Shown here: positions 8,905 through 17,881 of the stretch, piece after piece
Numbering within the stretch: position 1 is the first letter of the stretch
How the letters are laid out: every line of letters begins with the position of its first letter
Assembly (NCBI GenBank): GCA_934675625.1
Contig: CAKURH010000016.1
Span: forward strand, 1-46,635
Length of the DNA: 46,635 nucleotides
DNA from: an uncultured Kiritimatiellota bacterium
GTDB taxonomy: Bacteria; Verrucomicrobiota; Kiritimatiellia; RFP12; UBA1067
Reading direction: 5' to 3'
The notes under the pieces: generated by a model
What the model was told of the DNA's origin: nothing
Database searches by the model: none
The model's input: only the letters and a program-made list of their open reading frames with translations
Program-made: the position numbers and the translations under genes

Positions 8905-11900
8905 TTACCGAATCACCACAAGCGATCCTTTTCGCTCGACCAGCAACGTGCCCGGCCCCGACACGAAATCGGGACACGAAACCGCATCGACGACACGCAC
9001 GTTCCCCTCCACACGGCCGACAGACGGCACTCCTTTCTTTCGGACGGCGCGCACGACGTTTGTCCCCGTGAAAGCCAAGTTGAGCGTCCCGTCCGCCGAC
9101 AAGTTGATTCGCGTCTCAGGGCTCAGGGAAAGCGTTTCCGGCACGTCCCAATCCACGCGACAGACAGAGACGCCGTCCACAAAGCACGTCGATTCGTCAC
9201 TGGCCGTTCCGCGCCCAGCATGCGGCCCATAATGCTCAAAGCACAAGTCGACGGAACCGGCTTCCGACACCCGGAACAGATACGTGCGCTCCGTGAAGTT
9301 CCTCTGATACGGGTAGTTCACAAAGGCGATTCGGTTCGTTTCCGCACCGCGCACAAGCAAGACCGCCAGATCGCCATCGGCAAACGACGCCTTGTCCGCA
9401 CGGCTGCGCAAGGCGAACCGCAGTCGATAAAGCCCCGCCGCCGGGAAATCGATCGTCTGCCGTACGCCGCTCAGGTTCTTGAGCAGGCATCCCTTCAAGC
9501 CGTCATACTGCATGGCCCCGTAGGCGTATGTCGCGCTGTTCAGATAGGGCAGCACCTGCGTCTGGTTGTTCGTCCGCCGAATCTGCCCCGGCGGCAAGGA
9601 CGGCTGATAGCCCTGCCACGCACCGCCAATCTCAAAGCTCCCGTCCGCCACAAGCTCACCCTCTCGGCCGGCCGTCGAGCCCTCGCCGACCAGTTCCAGG
9701 TCATCGACCAGCACGCCCACCTTCGCGTTCGGGTTTGAGATCGTCAGCGTCACCGCCGTCTGGCCATCCGTCGTGAAGGCTGTCGGATGATCAACACGCG
9801 CAAACGGCTCTGCGCTGCGCTTGTCGCGCGTCGCCACGCCCAAATCCGTGATTGCGCCCCCAATCGTCACGGTCGCCGCAAGCGCGGCATCCTCGTCCGC
9901 CTGAAGCTTCATTTTCCCCTGATTGGCGTAGACAAAGCTTCTGTTGAGCCGATGCCGCAGACGCCACGTGCCGGCCGGCGGCGTGAACGTCGTGCGAGCC
10001 GTTCCCTTGTCTCCCGCCAACAGCAACGCGGTCGTGCCGTGCCCGCCGACGCCCTCCACATGAGAGCCTTCGCGCGTTCCCGAATAGGGCGCGTCGCCGT
10101 CGAGGAGAGCCATGCTCGCGCGCGGGTGCACGTTCGGGTTCACAAGGCCAATGGCTGGATTAAACGCGTCAAACGTTCCGTCGCCCCACGGCTCAGACGC
10201 CAGTGTCCACCCCTTCGGCACGTTCTGGAGGCTCCAGTAGTTGACAGACCAGCAATCCGGGGTCTCGTCCTTCAACGTCACGTCCATCTGCTCGAAATCG
10301 CCGTTCGGGATCGCCCACGTGTCACGCGGCTCAGTTGAGGCGAAGCGGACGCGGACATTGTCCAGATAGACCGAGCAGTCAGGCGAGCCTGCGATGTCCT
10401 GCAACTTGAATCCCAACAGACACTCGCCCTCTTCCAGTTTGGGCGTGACTGCACGGACAGGCGTCCAGAAGCGGGCCGTTCCCTGACAATGACCAATCGT
10501 CTGCCAATCGTCCGTCGTCTTGCCGACCAGGACATTCAACGGACGCGCATTCCGCACATCTTGCCGCAAGCTGCGACGTTCGCTCATGTCGAACAGAATC
10601 TCATAGCACCCCGCCGTCGGAATCCGAACCTTTGTGTAGACGATGCCAACCTGAAGGTTGATGAACTGGCTGCCGCCCCCGACCGTCGAAACGACATTCC
10701 AGGCCTCGGCACCCCGCCACTTCCTTCCGTCTGCCGTCACGCCCGCTTCGACCGACGAACCGTCCGAAAAGACGCAGCCCGTGCCCAGCCGCTGGAAATA
10801 GGCCGTCGAACCTTGCGGCGCAGACCAGCCGTTCAGCCCGCCTTCAGGAATGCCGCAGAGATTAAAGGCCCAACGCGAATAGTTCTCGTCACCCGACGGG
10901 CAGACGTAAGCCGCTTCCATGTCGCCGTTGTCCACATTCACCTCGCCGCGAAAGCCCGTCCGACGCGGTGCACCCAACGTCAGTTCGCCTCCTGTCACAC
11001 GAATCCGCTTCACGGACGCGTCCACGTCGCTCACCGTCGCCGGGCAAGCCCCCGCCTTGACGAACTCATCCGCACCCGCCCCTTCCGTCCAGGAAAGCCG
11101 AACGCCGCCCCGCGCCTGGCTGTCAGGCGTATTCTCGCCCGGCACGTAATCTTCTGCCGTCAGGGCCTGGTTCGGCAGGGCCTTGAAGGCGGGCGGGCAT
11201 CCGCCGCGCAACAGCACGCTGCCGTCCTTCAGCGCCAGTTCCCCGGCAAACGGCACCAGCCCTTGCGAGGCTCCGAGGACGAGATCGCCCACGCCATCCT
11301 TCACAAGCCGACCGTCGCCCGCCAAGGCGAACGGACGCGAGACCGCCCCCTCGGCAAGGGTCGCCGTGGCCGTCGCCGCCGACCCCAGAACAATCTCCTC
11401 AACCGGCGAGGGCGGAACGAGGCAGTTCAAGACGCTGCCCGTTCCCGTCTGCGGGTCACGCCACGTGGGCAATCCCCATTTGGCATTCAGATAGGTGCGA
11501 ACAGCCGCAATCTCAGTCCGCGAAAGCTGGTTCGTGAAGACGATCAGCTCCGACAAGAGGTCGCCACCGGCCCGATGTCCCGTGTCATAGTACGCGTCCT
11601 CATACCGCTGAAAGAAGACAGACTCGACCGTGCCGCCCTTGGCCGCATCCATGAAGGCCGCATCGAACAGCTGCCAACCGGGATGCGGGCGATACGCAAA
11701 CGGGTCGACGGACTCGCCATCAATCGTCAAGCGAATCGACGTCGCGAGCGCACCAAGCTCGTTGAGATCCGTTCGGTTCCAGAACAGGGGAGCCGTCTCG
11801 CGTGTCGCCATCTTGTAGACATAGCTGCGGTCGCTTGTCGTGAGCAGAAACGCGCCCTCCTGATTGGCGGTCACCCCGCCCACAACGGCGCCGAACCAGT

Positions 11901-12399
11901 TCGACGGGCTGTGCACGGCAAACACATGACGCACCGTGCGAAAGAGCCGCGCCTCCTCGCCATCCTTCTTCAAGCGCAAGTAAATGCCGCTGCGCCCCCG
12001 AAAGTCAAGAGCCCTGCGCGCCGCCTCGCCCACCGTCACGATCGCCGGCCCGACGCCATCATATTCATGACTGACCGACACGCTTTCGCCACCGTTCGTC
12101 CAGGCCGGAACCGCATAGTAGCGCGTGGGCGTCACGTCCCTGCCAGCCGTCTCGCGGCAATCGCGCCAGACGGACAGGGTTTCACCGCCGTCGGCACTGA
12201 CCACGCTCGCTTCGCCCATGTCCATCCACAGGGCGGCCTTCCCCGTCACGGCCTCCGGCACGGCAACCGTCACGTCGGCATCTGTCTGCAAGGCAACCTC
12301 ACCCGACGGGATGTCCATCGCAAAGACAGTCGTCTGAAAAGACAGGATTGCGCTCCCGACGAGGGAGGCTTCAAGACATCTGTTCATACGCATCGGCAT
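8905..12399 (-). CDS. Giant secreted LamG and jelly-roll protein, first gene of locus 1
   Basis: About 1164 residues from the ATG at 12399, chosen because AAAGGAGC lies just upstream. A signal peptide ends near TTVFA. Residues about 40-310 form a LamG/concanavalin-like fold ending in the signature TNQLSRTEIAAVRTYLNAKWG. Then come short autotransporter-associated beta-strand-like repeats (RLVKDGVGDLVLG), followed by three jelly-roll modules that each begin NGDME, NGDFE or DGSFE, likely carbohydrate-binding or structural. It ends GTLLVERKGSLVVIR with no autotransporter barrel. No catalytic residues are evident. It heads the operon with the trifunctional enzyme 11 nt downstream. A role in holding substrate at the cell surface is inference. 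Confidence 0.75.
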   Translation of the reverse strand: MPMRMNRCLEASLVGSAILSFQTTVFAMDIPSGEVALQTDADVTVAVPEAVTGKAALWMDMGEASVVSADGGETLSVWRDCRETAGRDVTPTRYYAVPAWTNGGESVSVSHEYDGVGPAIVTVGEAARRALDFRGRSGIYLRLKKDGEEARLFRTVRHVFAVHSPSNWFGAVVGGVTANQEGAFLLTTSDRSYVYKMATRETAPLFWNRTDLNELGALATSIRLTIDGESVDPFAYRPHPGWQLFDAAFMDAAKGGTVESVFFQRYEDAYYDTGHRAGGDLLSELIVFTNQLSRTEIAAVRTYLNAKWGLPTWRDPQTGTGSVLNCLVPPSPVEEIVLGSAATATATLAEGAVSRPFALAGDGRLVKDGVGDLVLGASQGLVPFAGELALKDGSVLLRGGCPPAFKALPNQALTAEDYVPGENTPDSQARGGVRLSWTEGAGADEFVKAGACPATVSDVDASVKRIRVTGGELTLGAPRRTGFRGEVNVDNGDMEAAYVCPSGDENYSRWAFNLCGIPEGGLNGWSAPQGSTAYFQRLGTGCVFSDGSSVEAGVTADGRKWRGAEAWNVVSTVGGGSQFINLQVGIVYTKVRIPTAGCYEILFDMSERRSLRQDVRNARPLNVLVGKTTDDWQTIGHCQGTARFWTPVRAVTPKLEEGECLLGFKLQDIAGSPDCSVYLDNVRVRFASTEPRDTWAIPNGDFEQMDVTLKDETPDCWSVNYWSLQNVPKGWTLASEPWGDGTFDAFNPAIGLVNPNVHPRASMALLDGDAPYSGTREGSHVEGVGGHGTTALLLAGDKGTARTTFTPPAGTWRLRHRLNRSFVYANQGKMKLQADEDAALAATVTIGGAITDLGVATRDKRSAEPFARVDHPTAFTTDGQTAVTLTISNPNAKVGVLVDDLELVGEGSTAGREGELVADGSFEIGGAWQGYQPSLPPGQIRRTNNQTQVLPYLNSATYAYGAMQYDGLKGCLLKNLSGVRQTIDFPAAGLYRLRFALRSRADKASFADGDLAVLLVRGAETNRIAFVNYPYQRNFTERTYLFRVSEAGSVDLCFEHYGPHAGRGTASDESTCFVDGVSVCRVDWDVPETLSLSPETRINLSADGTLNLAFTGTNVVRAVRKKGVPSVGRVEGNVRVVDAVSCPDFVSGPGTLLVERKGSLVVIR

Positions 12400-12529
12400 A
12401 GCAGCTCCTTTCATGTTGATGTTTGACAAGTGGGAAGTTTATCAAAACGGACAGCTACAATTCGACTTTTTTGCGACCTATATTTCGACGCTCTTGCGAA
12501 CTTCGGCGCGATTTGCTACAATCTCGCCC
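12400..12529. promoter_or_regulatory. Divergent control region with a 23-bp-spaced direct repeat
   Basis: Toward the regulator (plus): TTGCGA (12494-12499), 17 bp, TGC-TACAAT (12517-12522), then 7 nt to the ATG at 12530. Toward the LamG operon (minus): extended -10 TGA-TAAACT (12436-12441), a leader of about 30 nt and AAAGGAGC. TTCGAC-N4-TTGCGA occurs twice, at 12461-12476 and 12484-12499, exactly 23 bp apart. The second copy contains the regulator's -35; the first centres about 40 bp upstream of the LamG start site, whose own -35 is poor. This suits one protein that activates the operon and represses itself. Confidence 0.6.
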
Positions 12530-13678
12530 ATGTCCGAGAAAACCGTGCTCTTCTTTCACAGCGCCTCCTGGAACCATGACACGCTCAAGTTCGACGGGCT
12601 GTCAGATGCGGCCAAGCGGCTTGGGTGGCGTGTCCAGCTGATTCATCAGATGGACATCTCAGAATCATTCCTCCACGAGATCCTGACCTATTGGCATCCG
12701 CTCGGCTGCATCGTCAACTGCGGCAATCGCCCCGTTCTTCCTCCGCCCGAACATTTCGGGAAGACGCCCGTCGTCTACCTTGATTGCCGTGCAGATGCCT
12801 TCGGTTCGCACGCGAACACGGTCAGCCATGACGCGCACGCAACCGTCCGCCTGTGCGCCAAGGAACTGATGAAGCTCGGGCTCACGAATTTCGCCTATGT
12901 CGGGCATTTCGGACATCAGTTCTGGTCGGACGAGCGAAAGCGCGCGTTCGAGGCGATCATCCGTCTGCACGGCCTGCACCTGGACAGCTTCGCGCCGACT
13001 GCGCCAATGCCCGAACTCGCGTTCCGCAAAAAGCTGCAGACATTCCTCCGCGACGTGCCGAAGCCCTGCGGCATCCTTGCGTCAAATGACGAAATCGGCG
13101 AGATCGTGATCGTCACGGCAACCCGCCTTGCGCTCGACATTCCAAGCGAGCTCGCCGTCATCTCGATCGACAACAACCCCTCCGTCTGCGAATCGCTGAA
13201 GCCGACCCTTTCGAGCGTCGAAGTCGATTTCTACCGAGCGGGACAAATCTCGATCGACCTACTGGCGCGCCTCGCGAAAGGCAAGTGCCGCCACGCGACG
13301 ACGGAAGGCTTCGGCCCCATCCATGTCGTCCACCGCGCGTCAACGCGCACAATCTTCGACCACGCGGCGGCGGCCATGGTGGAACACATCCGAAAGAACG
13401 CCCTCACGCCCCTTCATGCCGGGGAAGTTGCCCGGCTGGCAGGCGGTTGCCGGCGAAACGCGGAGAAACGCTTCCGCAAGGCGACCGGACGCAGCATCAT
13501 GGACGAAATTCACGCCATTCGGATGGCCAAGGCGAAAGAGCTTCTGACGCACAGCAGCTATGCCATCCCCGAAATCGCCAATGCCTGCGGCTATGCCTCC
13601 GAAGCCTACTTCCGGACGCTTTTCAAGGCCACGACCGGCCTCTCGCCCCTCACCTTCCGAAAATGCCGCAGACCTTGA
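12530..13678 (+). CDS. Hybrid LacI-type sugar-sensor / AraC-type regulator
   Basis: 382 residues. Residues 1-280 form a periplasmic-binding-protein-like sensor as in LacI/XylR proteins (KTVLFFHSASWNHDTLKFDG, CGILASNDEIGEIV, AVISIDNNPSVCESLKPTLSSVEVD). Residues about 285-382 are an AraC/XylS double helix-turn-helix (RMAKAKELLTHSSYAIPEIA, then CGYASEAYFRTLFKATTGLSP). This architecture is that of XylR-family regulators, which bind a sugar and usually activate catabolic genes. The start at 12530 is preferred because the -10 lies 7 nt upstream and the protein begins at the first beta strand. It is divergent from the pectin operon and is its likely regulator. Confidence 0.88.
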   Translation: MSEKTVLFFHSASWNHDTLKFDGLSDAAKRLGWRVQLIHQMDISESFLHEILTYWHPLGCIVNCGNRPVLPPPEHFGKTPVVYLDCRADAFGSHANTVSHDAHATVRLCAKELMKLGLTNFAYVGHFGHQFWSDERKRAFEAIIRLHGLHLDSFAPTAPMPELAFRKKLQTFLRDVPKPCGILASNDEIGEIVIVTATRLALDIPSELAVISIDNNPSVCESLKPTLSSVEVDFYRAGQISIDLLARLAKGKCRHATTEGFGPIHVVHRASTRTIFDHAAAAMVEHIRKNALTPLHAGEVARLAGGCRRNAEKRFRKATGRSIMDEIHAIRMAKAKELLTHSSYAIPEIANACGYASEAYFRTLFKATTGLSPLTFRKCRRP

Positions 13679-13703
13679 ACCGCGCGACATGAGGGCCTGG
13701 CCT

Positions 13704-14933
13704 TCAGACCAAATCGTCCTGCTTGCGGGGGAGAACGAACGCGCCGAGGAGCGCGAGCAGAACCGGCAGTCCGACGAGATTGGCAAGGGCGAGGCCGAGA
13801 ACGCGCGCCGGCTCGACGCATTCGTCCTTCGCCAACGCCTCCAACGGCGAGAACGCCGAGACGGGGCGCGTCACGGACGCGGCGAAGCGCGTGATGACGA
13901 GGCCGATGCGATCCGAAAGCTTCGTCTCCAGCTCGTCCGGATACTGCTCGACAACGCTGGGGCTCATTTCGCCGACCGCGAGCGTCACGAACGCGACGAA
14001 CAGCGCGACGGGACGGCTCAAGCCCGCGCCGAGGAAGAGTCCGAGCGAGACGACGAGCGCGAGAACGGACAGCAGCACGACGTAAGCGCGCAGCAGGTTG
14101 CCGAGGAACGAGTCCGCCGTCTTCAGCACGTTGACGTCGCGGCGCGGCCGCAGCATGAGCGCGCTCGTGCCGCGATTCTCGAAGGCGAGTTCCGCGTCCG
14201 CGCCCTTAAACGGCACGACGACGATGGCCTGCGTGATGTTGCTGACCGCAAGCTCGGACGCGCCCGAACGGAAGACGCCGCAGACGTCCTGCCGCATCTC
14301 GAACTGGTTCGTGAAGCGGATGCGCACGGCGTCGCCCGGCGCGGCAAACCGCCAGCGCGCGACCTCGTTCGTCCCGACCGTCTCGTAGCGGTCAATCGCC
14401 CGGTTCGCCAAGAGCCGCAGCACCGTCGCCTTCGGCGCGTGCCGCACCGCCGCCGGCGTGTTCGTGTCCGCCATGTAGAGCGCGTACATCCGCTCGGCCT
14501 CCGCCTGCACGGACGGCAGGATCGGCGACAGCACGTGGCTGCACGGCGTCGCGCAATCGACCCGGCTCGCGAGGAGGGCGCACGCGACAGCCAGCACGAC
14601 CGCACCGACGGCGACGTGCGCGACGGCCTTGCCGAGAATCAGCGCGACGCGTCCGACGGGACGCACGAGCGTCAGCTGCAGGCGTTTCGCGGCGCGCTCG
14701 CGCGCAAGCGACCCGGTCGCGGACGCCAGCAGCGCCACGACGAGAAGCGCGAACACGCCGCCGAGCGAGAAGTGGATGTCGAGTTCGCGTGCGCCCGCCG
14801 CCGTGCCGTCGCCCCGCACAAGCGACGGGAATGCGAGCATCCACGCGACGGACGCCACGAGGAGGAAGAGCGCGGTCTTCGACCGCACGAGCGCCTTCAG
14901 TTCGAGGCGGACGACTTCGAGGAACGCGCGCAT
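13704..14933 (-). CDS. ABC-2 type transporter permease
   Basis: About 409 residues from the ATG at 14933 (TGATG overlap with the ATPase stop; a GTG at 14936 is the alternative). An N-terminal membrane segment (TALFLLVASVAWMLAFPSLV) is followed by two more (VFALLVVALLASATGSLA and ILGKAVAHVAVGAVVLAVACALLAS), a hydrophilic insertion of roughly 150 residues probably outside the membrane, and more membrane segments at the C-terminus ending LLALLGAFVLPRKQDDLV. This matches ABC-2 permeases with a large periplasmic loop. It forms an exporter with the ATPase and the second permease. Substrate unknown. Confidence 0.8.
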   Translation of the reverse strand: MRAFLEVVRLELKALVRSKTALFLLVASVAWMLAFPSLVRGDGTAAGARELDIHFSLGGVFALLVVALLASATGSLARERAAKRLQLTLVRPVGRVALILGKAVAHVAVGAVVLAVACALLASRVDCATPCSHVLSPILPSVQAEAERMYALYMADTNTPAAVRHAPKATVLRLLANRAIDRYETVGTNEVARWRFAAPGDAVRIRFTNQFEMRQDVCGVFRSGASELAVSNITQAIVVVPFKGADAELAFENRGTSALMLRPRRDVNVLKTADSFLGNLLRAYVVLLSVLALVVSLGLFLGAGLSRPVALFVAFVTLAVGEMSPSVVEQYPDELETKLSDRIGLVITRFAASVTRPVSAFSPLEALAKDECVEPARVLGLALANLVGLPVLLALLGAFVLPRKQDDLV

Positions 14934-15691
14934 CACGAGGCCAGGAACGGGGCGAGGGTGAAGTCCTTCGCGTCATCGACCTTCGCGAGGAAGAAGTCTT
15001 CGAGGCTCGTGCCGAGCGCCGAGACCTTCCCCTCGGCAACGCACTTGCCGTGGTTGAGGATCATCACGCGGTCGCAGATGTCCTGCGCATCCGCGAGCAG
15101 GTGCGAGGTCGTGAGAATCGTCATCCCGCCGGCGCGCAGGGCCTTGACGAGCAGCTTGACCTCCTTCGTCGAGATCGGGTCGAGGCCCGACGTCGGCTCG
15201 TCCAGGACGAGCAAATCGGGCTTGCCGATCAGCGCGGCGGCGAGCGCCACGCGGCGGGCCATGCCCTTCGAGAAGCCGCCGACGGGGCGCTTCGCGACGT
15301 CAGAAAGCCCGACCATCGCCAACAGCTCGCGCGTCCGCGCTTTCGCCTCCGCACGCGGAAGGTCCGAAAGCCCCGCGTAGTACGCGAGCGTCTCCTGTGC
15401 CGTGAGAAACGGATGAAGGTAGCTCAATTCCGGCAGATAGCCGAGGCGCCGCCGCGCCGCGACCGCCTGCGGCGGCTGGCCGAAGAGCGCGAGGTGTCCG
15501 CCGCTTGGCGAGAGGAGGCCGAGAATCATCTTGATCGTCGTCGACTTGCCCGAGCCGTTCGGCCCGAGGAGGCCGAAGACTTCGCCCTTTTCGACCGTCA
15601 GCGACAGGCCGTCCACGGCCTTCACCGTCGGCCGCAGCCAAAAGTCCCGGAAGGTCTTCTTCACGTCAACGAGTTCGATGATGTTGTCCAT
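14933..15691 (-). CDS. ABC transporter ATP-binding protein
   Basis: 252 residues from the ATG at 15691 (MDNIIELVDVKKTF). Walker A is GPNGSGKST, the signature is near GGFSKGMARR, Walker B is DLLVLDEPTSGLDP and the switch His is in TTSHLL. Length and motifs are those of single-domain ATPases that drive ABC-2 permeases. It lies 4 bp after one permease gene and overlaps the next, so a three-gene exporter cassette is clear. Confidence 0.92.
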   Translation of the reverse strand: MDNIIELVDVKKTFRDFWLRPTVKAVDGLSLTVEKGEVFGLLGPNGSGKSTTIKMILGLLSPSGGHLALFGQPPQAVAARRRLGYLPELSYLHPFLTAQETLAYYAGLSDLPRAEAKARTRELLAMVGLSDVAKRPVGGFSKGMARRVALAAALIGKPDLLVLDEPTSGLDPISTKEVKLLVKALRAGGMTILTTSHLLADAQDICDRVMILNHGKCVAEGKVSALGTSLEDFFLAKVDDAKDFTLAPFLAS

Positions 15692-15695
15692 GCGA

Positions 15696-16577
15696 TTAGT
15701 CCATTCGTTTTCCGAGAAAGACCCCCAGCAGAAGAAACGCCGCCACCGCCGGGAGCGCCGCGAGCGCCGCGAGGCCGACGTACGACCACGGCACGGCGCC
15801 GCCCTTCGACAGCGCGTCGGAAAGATAGTAGTTGCCAACCGCCGGCACAAGCGCGGCGAAGACAAGCCCGACGGCCGAAGCGGCGGCGTTCGCCTTGAAC
15901 CGCAGGGCAAAGGCCGCAGACGCGGCGAGGAGGACAAGTGCGGGGCAGGCCAACAGCAGCGCAACCGGCAGATACTTCACCAGTTGGCGTGGCGCAAGCG
16001 CGAGCGATGCGCCGCCAAACAGGAGCGCGAGCAGAAACGCACACGCAAACGACGTAAGGACGAAGCGGCTGCGCGCAAAGCGGTTGAGGGCCGCCGCAAT
16101 CACAAGCGGCAGCAGGATGACCGCGACGCCCGCCGCGAGCGCAGGGCCGAAGACCTGCGCGAGGCCACCCGTCTGCGCCGCGAGACGTCCGCCGACGGCC
16201 GCCCCCCAGACGATCGTCAGCGTCGTGCCGAAGACAATCGTCGCGAACACGAGATAGGCGACAAACGCGCCCGCCGTCTTCGCGAGAAAGAAGCCGCCGC
16301 GCGAGACGGGATGCGCAAGCGCCATCTCCAGCGTGCCCGACTCGACTTCGCGGCGGAACGCGCGAATCGTCCCGAAGACCGCAAGGACGCTTCCGCACGT
16401 GAACAGCGCGGAGAACCCGGCGTCACGCGCCATCCGCGTCGGCTCGCCGAACTGGTGGTAGTGAAAGGCCGGCGCCAAGACCGCGAGCACAAGCGCCGCG
16501 AGCAGAACGAGCAAAGACAACGGCTCCGAGAGAATCTCCAGAGCCGTCGCTTTCAGGATTGAGAGGGACTTTCTCAA
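15696..16577 (-). CDS. ABC-2 type transporter permease, TTG start
   Basis: About 293 residues if translation begins at the TTG at 16577, which overlaps the preceding TGA stop as TTGA (16574-16577). This start is preferred because the protein then begins RKSLSILKATALEILSEPLSLLVLLAAL, a normal ABC-2 N-terminus; frames further upstream read into the neighbouring gene and look artificial. About six membrane segments are visible, with AFRREVESGTLEMALAHPVSR as the conserved cytoplasmic motif of these permeases. It pairs with the ATPase and the second permease. Confidence 0.8.
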   Translation of the reverse strand: MRKSLSILKATALEILSEPLSLLVLLAALVLAVLAPAFHYHQFGEPTRMARDAGFSALFTCGSVLAVFGTIRAFRREVESGTLEMALAHPVSRGGFFLAKTAGAFVAYLVFATIVFGTTLTIVWGAAVGGRLAAQTGGLAQVFGPALAAGVAVILLPLVIAAALNRFARSRFVLTSFACAFLLALLFGGASLALAPRQLVKYLPVALLLACPALVLLAASAAFALRFKANAAASAVGLVFAALVPAVGNYYLSDALSKGGAVPWSYVGLAALAALPAVAAFLLLGVFLGKRMD

Positions 16578-17806
16578 AAGTACTGGATCGTCGTGTTTTC
16601 GTAGAGGAACCACGCGAGCGCGCCGATCACGGCACACGCCGCGACCTGCACGAGCGCCGAGAGCGTCCAGAGCCACGCGGGGCCGTCGTTCGCCGGCGCA
16701 CCGGGCGCGACAGGGGCCATCGGGGACACTGGCATCTCCGGGATGTCGGCGATGTCCGCCACCGCCGGCTCAGCCGGCGCGGCGGCGGCAGCCGGTTCAC
16801 TTGCCGGCGCACCGGCGGGCGGCGGCGTCGCCGCGCCCGGACGCTTGATGCCGAACTTGCCGGCCGGACGCACCGCGCTGCCCGGACGGGCGATGCGGAG
16901 CGTCTTGCGCTGCGTCATCGTCGACGCGGCGGCGGGCGCGGCGGCCGGAGCCTCGGCGGCAGACGCTTCCGGCGCGGACGCCGGTGCCGCCGTCGGGATG
17001 TCGATCGGCCGCTTGATGCGAATCGTCTTCATCGGCGCATGCTCGTCCTTGACGGGCGCGACGCCCATCGCGTCCGACAGCGAGATGCGGGCCGTCTTGT
17101 GCTTCGCGGCCTCCTTCTGGGCCTCGCTCATCGCCGCATCGGCGATGATGCCCGTCTTGCGCAGAATCGCCTGCTGCGGAATCTGCTGGGTGATGCCCTT
17201 GAGCTTCTGCGTGACCGACTTCAGCTGCTCCATCGGCTTCGGCAGCTCCACGGCCGGCGGCGTCACCGCGTCGCGCGCAATCGCCTTCGCCTCGACCGTC
17301 GGCAGCTTCCCGACGCCCTGCGCGTCAATCGCCACGGGCGCGGCCGGCTTCGGGGCCTCGGCCGCCGGGGTCGCGGGAGCCGTCGGCGCGGCAGACGCCG
17401 CTGGGGCGGCAACAGGCGTCACGGGCTTCGGCAGCGGCGCGGCGGCAATCGTCGCGCCAGGCTTGTGAATGACGGGCTTCGGCGGGAGCTTGAGGCCCGG
17501 CTTCAGCGCGGCGGCGCCCACGCCCGGATGGGGGGGGAGCTTCAGACCGGGCTTCAGGGCCGAGACCGTCGCGCCAGGCTTCGGCGGCAACTTGAGCCCC
17601 GGCTTCAGCGCGGACACGGTTGCGCCGGGCTTCGGCGGCAGCTTCAGGCCCGGACGCAACGCCGAGACGGTTGCGCCGCCCGGCACGGGCTTGCGCGCAA
17701 TCGGGTTCAGCTTCAGCGTCGACGCCAGCGGCGCGGCCGGCTTCGCCAGCGGATCGGCCTTCGGCGGCTCCGCCGCGACCGGTGTCATCTCTACTTCTTC
17801 TGCCAT
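16574..17806 (-). CDS. Ala/Pro-rich repeat protein with C-terminal membrane anchor
   Basis: 410 residues, almost entirely low-complexity Ala/Pro/Lys. Four near-identical 17-residue units (consensus PGATVSALKPGLKLPPK) occupy residues 42-110. A second motif type, KTIRIKRP / KTLRIARPGSA / KFGIKRPG, recurs at about 265-330. One membrane segment lies near the end (LWTLSALVQVAACAVIGALAWFLY) with a short tail NTTIQYF. The long N-terminal part should be disordered and cytoplasmic if tail-anchored. A good Shine-Dalgarno (GGAAGG) precedes the ATG. It overlaps the ABC permease start, so it may tether or regulate the exporter. No enzymatic motif is visible. Confidence 0.7.
   Translation of the reverse strand: MAEEVEMTPVAAEPPKADPLAKPAAPLASTLKLNPIARKPVPGGATVSALRPGLKLPPKPGATVSALKPGLKLPPKPGATVSALKPGLKLPPHPGVGAAALKPGLKLPPKPVIHKPGATIAAAPLPKPVTPVAAPAASAAPTAPATPAAEAPKPAAPVAIDAQGVGKLPTVEAKAIARDAVTPPAVELPKPMEQLKSVTQKLKGITQQIPQQAILRKTGIIADAAMSEAQKEAAKHKTARISLSDAMGVAPVKDEHAPMKTIRIKRPIDIPTAAPASAPEASAAEAPAAAPAAASTMTQRKTLRIARPGSAVRPAGKFGIKRPGAATPPPAGAPASEPAAAAAPAEPAVADIADIPEMPVSPMAPVAPGAPANDGPAWLWTLSALVQVAACAVIGALAWFLYENTTIQYF
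17477..17683 (-). repeat. Four tandem 51-bp coding repeats
   Basis: Encodes the four ATVSALKPGLKLPPKPG-type units. The first unit is one codon longer and the fourth has diverged (VGAAALKPG). High similarity at DNA level suggests recent slippage expansion. Confidence 0.75.
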
Positions 17807-17818
17807 ACCTAACCTTCC

Positions 17819-17858
17819 GATTCAGTAATTTCAGATTTCAAATCTCAGAATTCAGAGC
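17819..17858 (-). repeat. Purine-rich 7-nt period leader
   Basis: On the transcribed strand the gap between frr and the Ala/Pro gene reads CTGAATT CTGAGATT TGAAATC TGAAATT, with a period of about 7 nt. It lies just before the Shine-Dalgarno of the gene at 17806. Similar stretches precede frr, the HTH-cupin region and uraA. Confidence 0.5.
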
Positions 17859-17881
17859 CCTTAAAGCACCATCACTCTTGC

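Noticed and set aside
13679..13703. GGGCC-type palindrome between the convergent regulator and permease genes as a bidirectional terminator
   Set aside because: Stem is short and imperfect and there is no T tract on either side.
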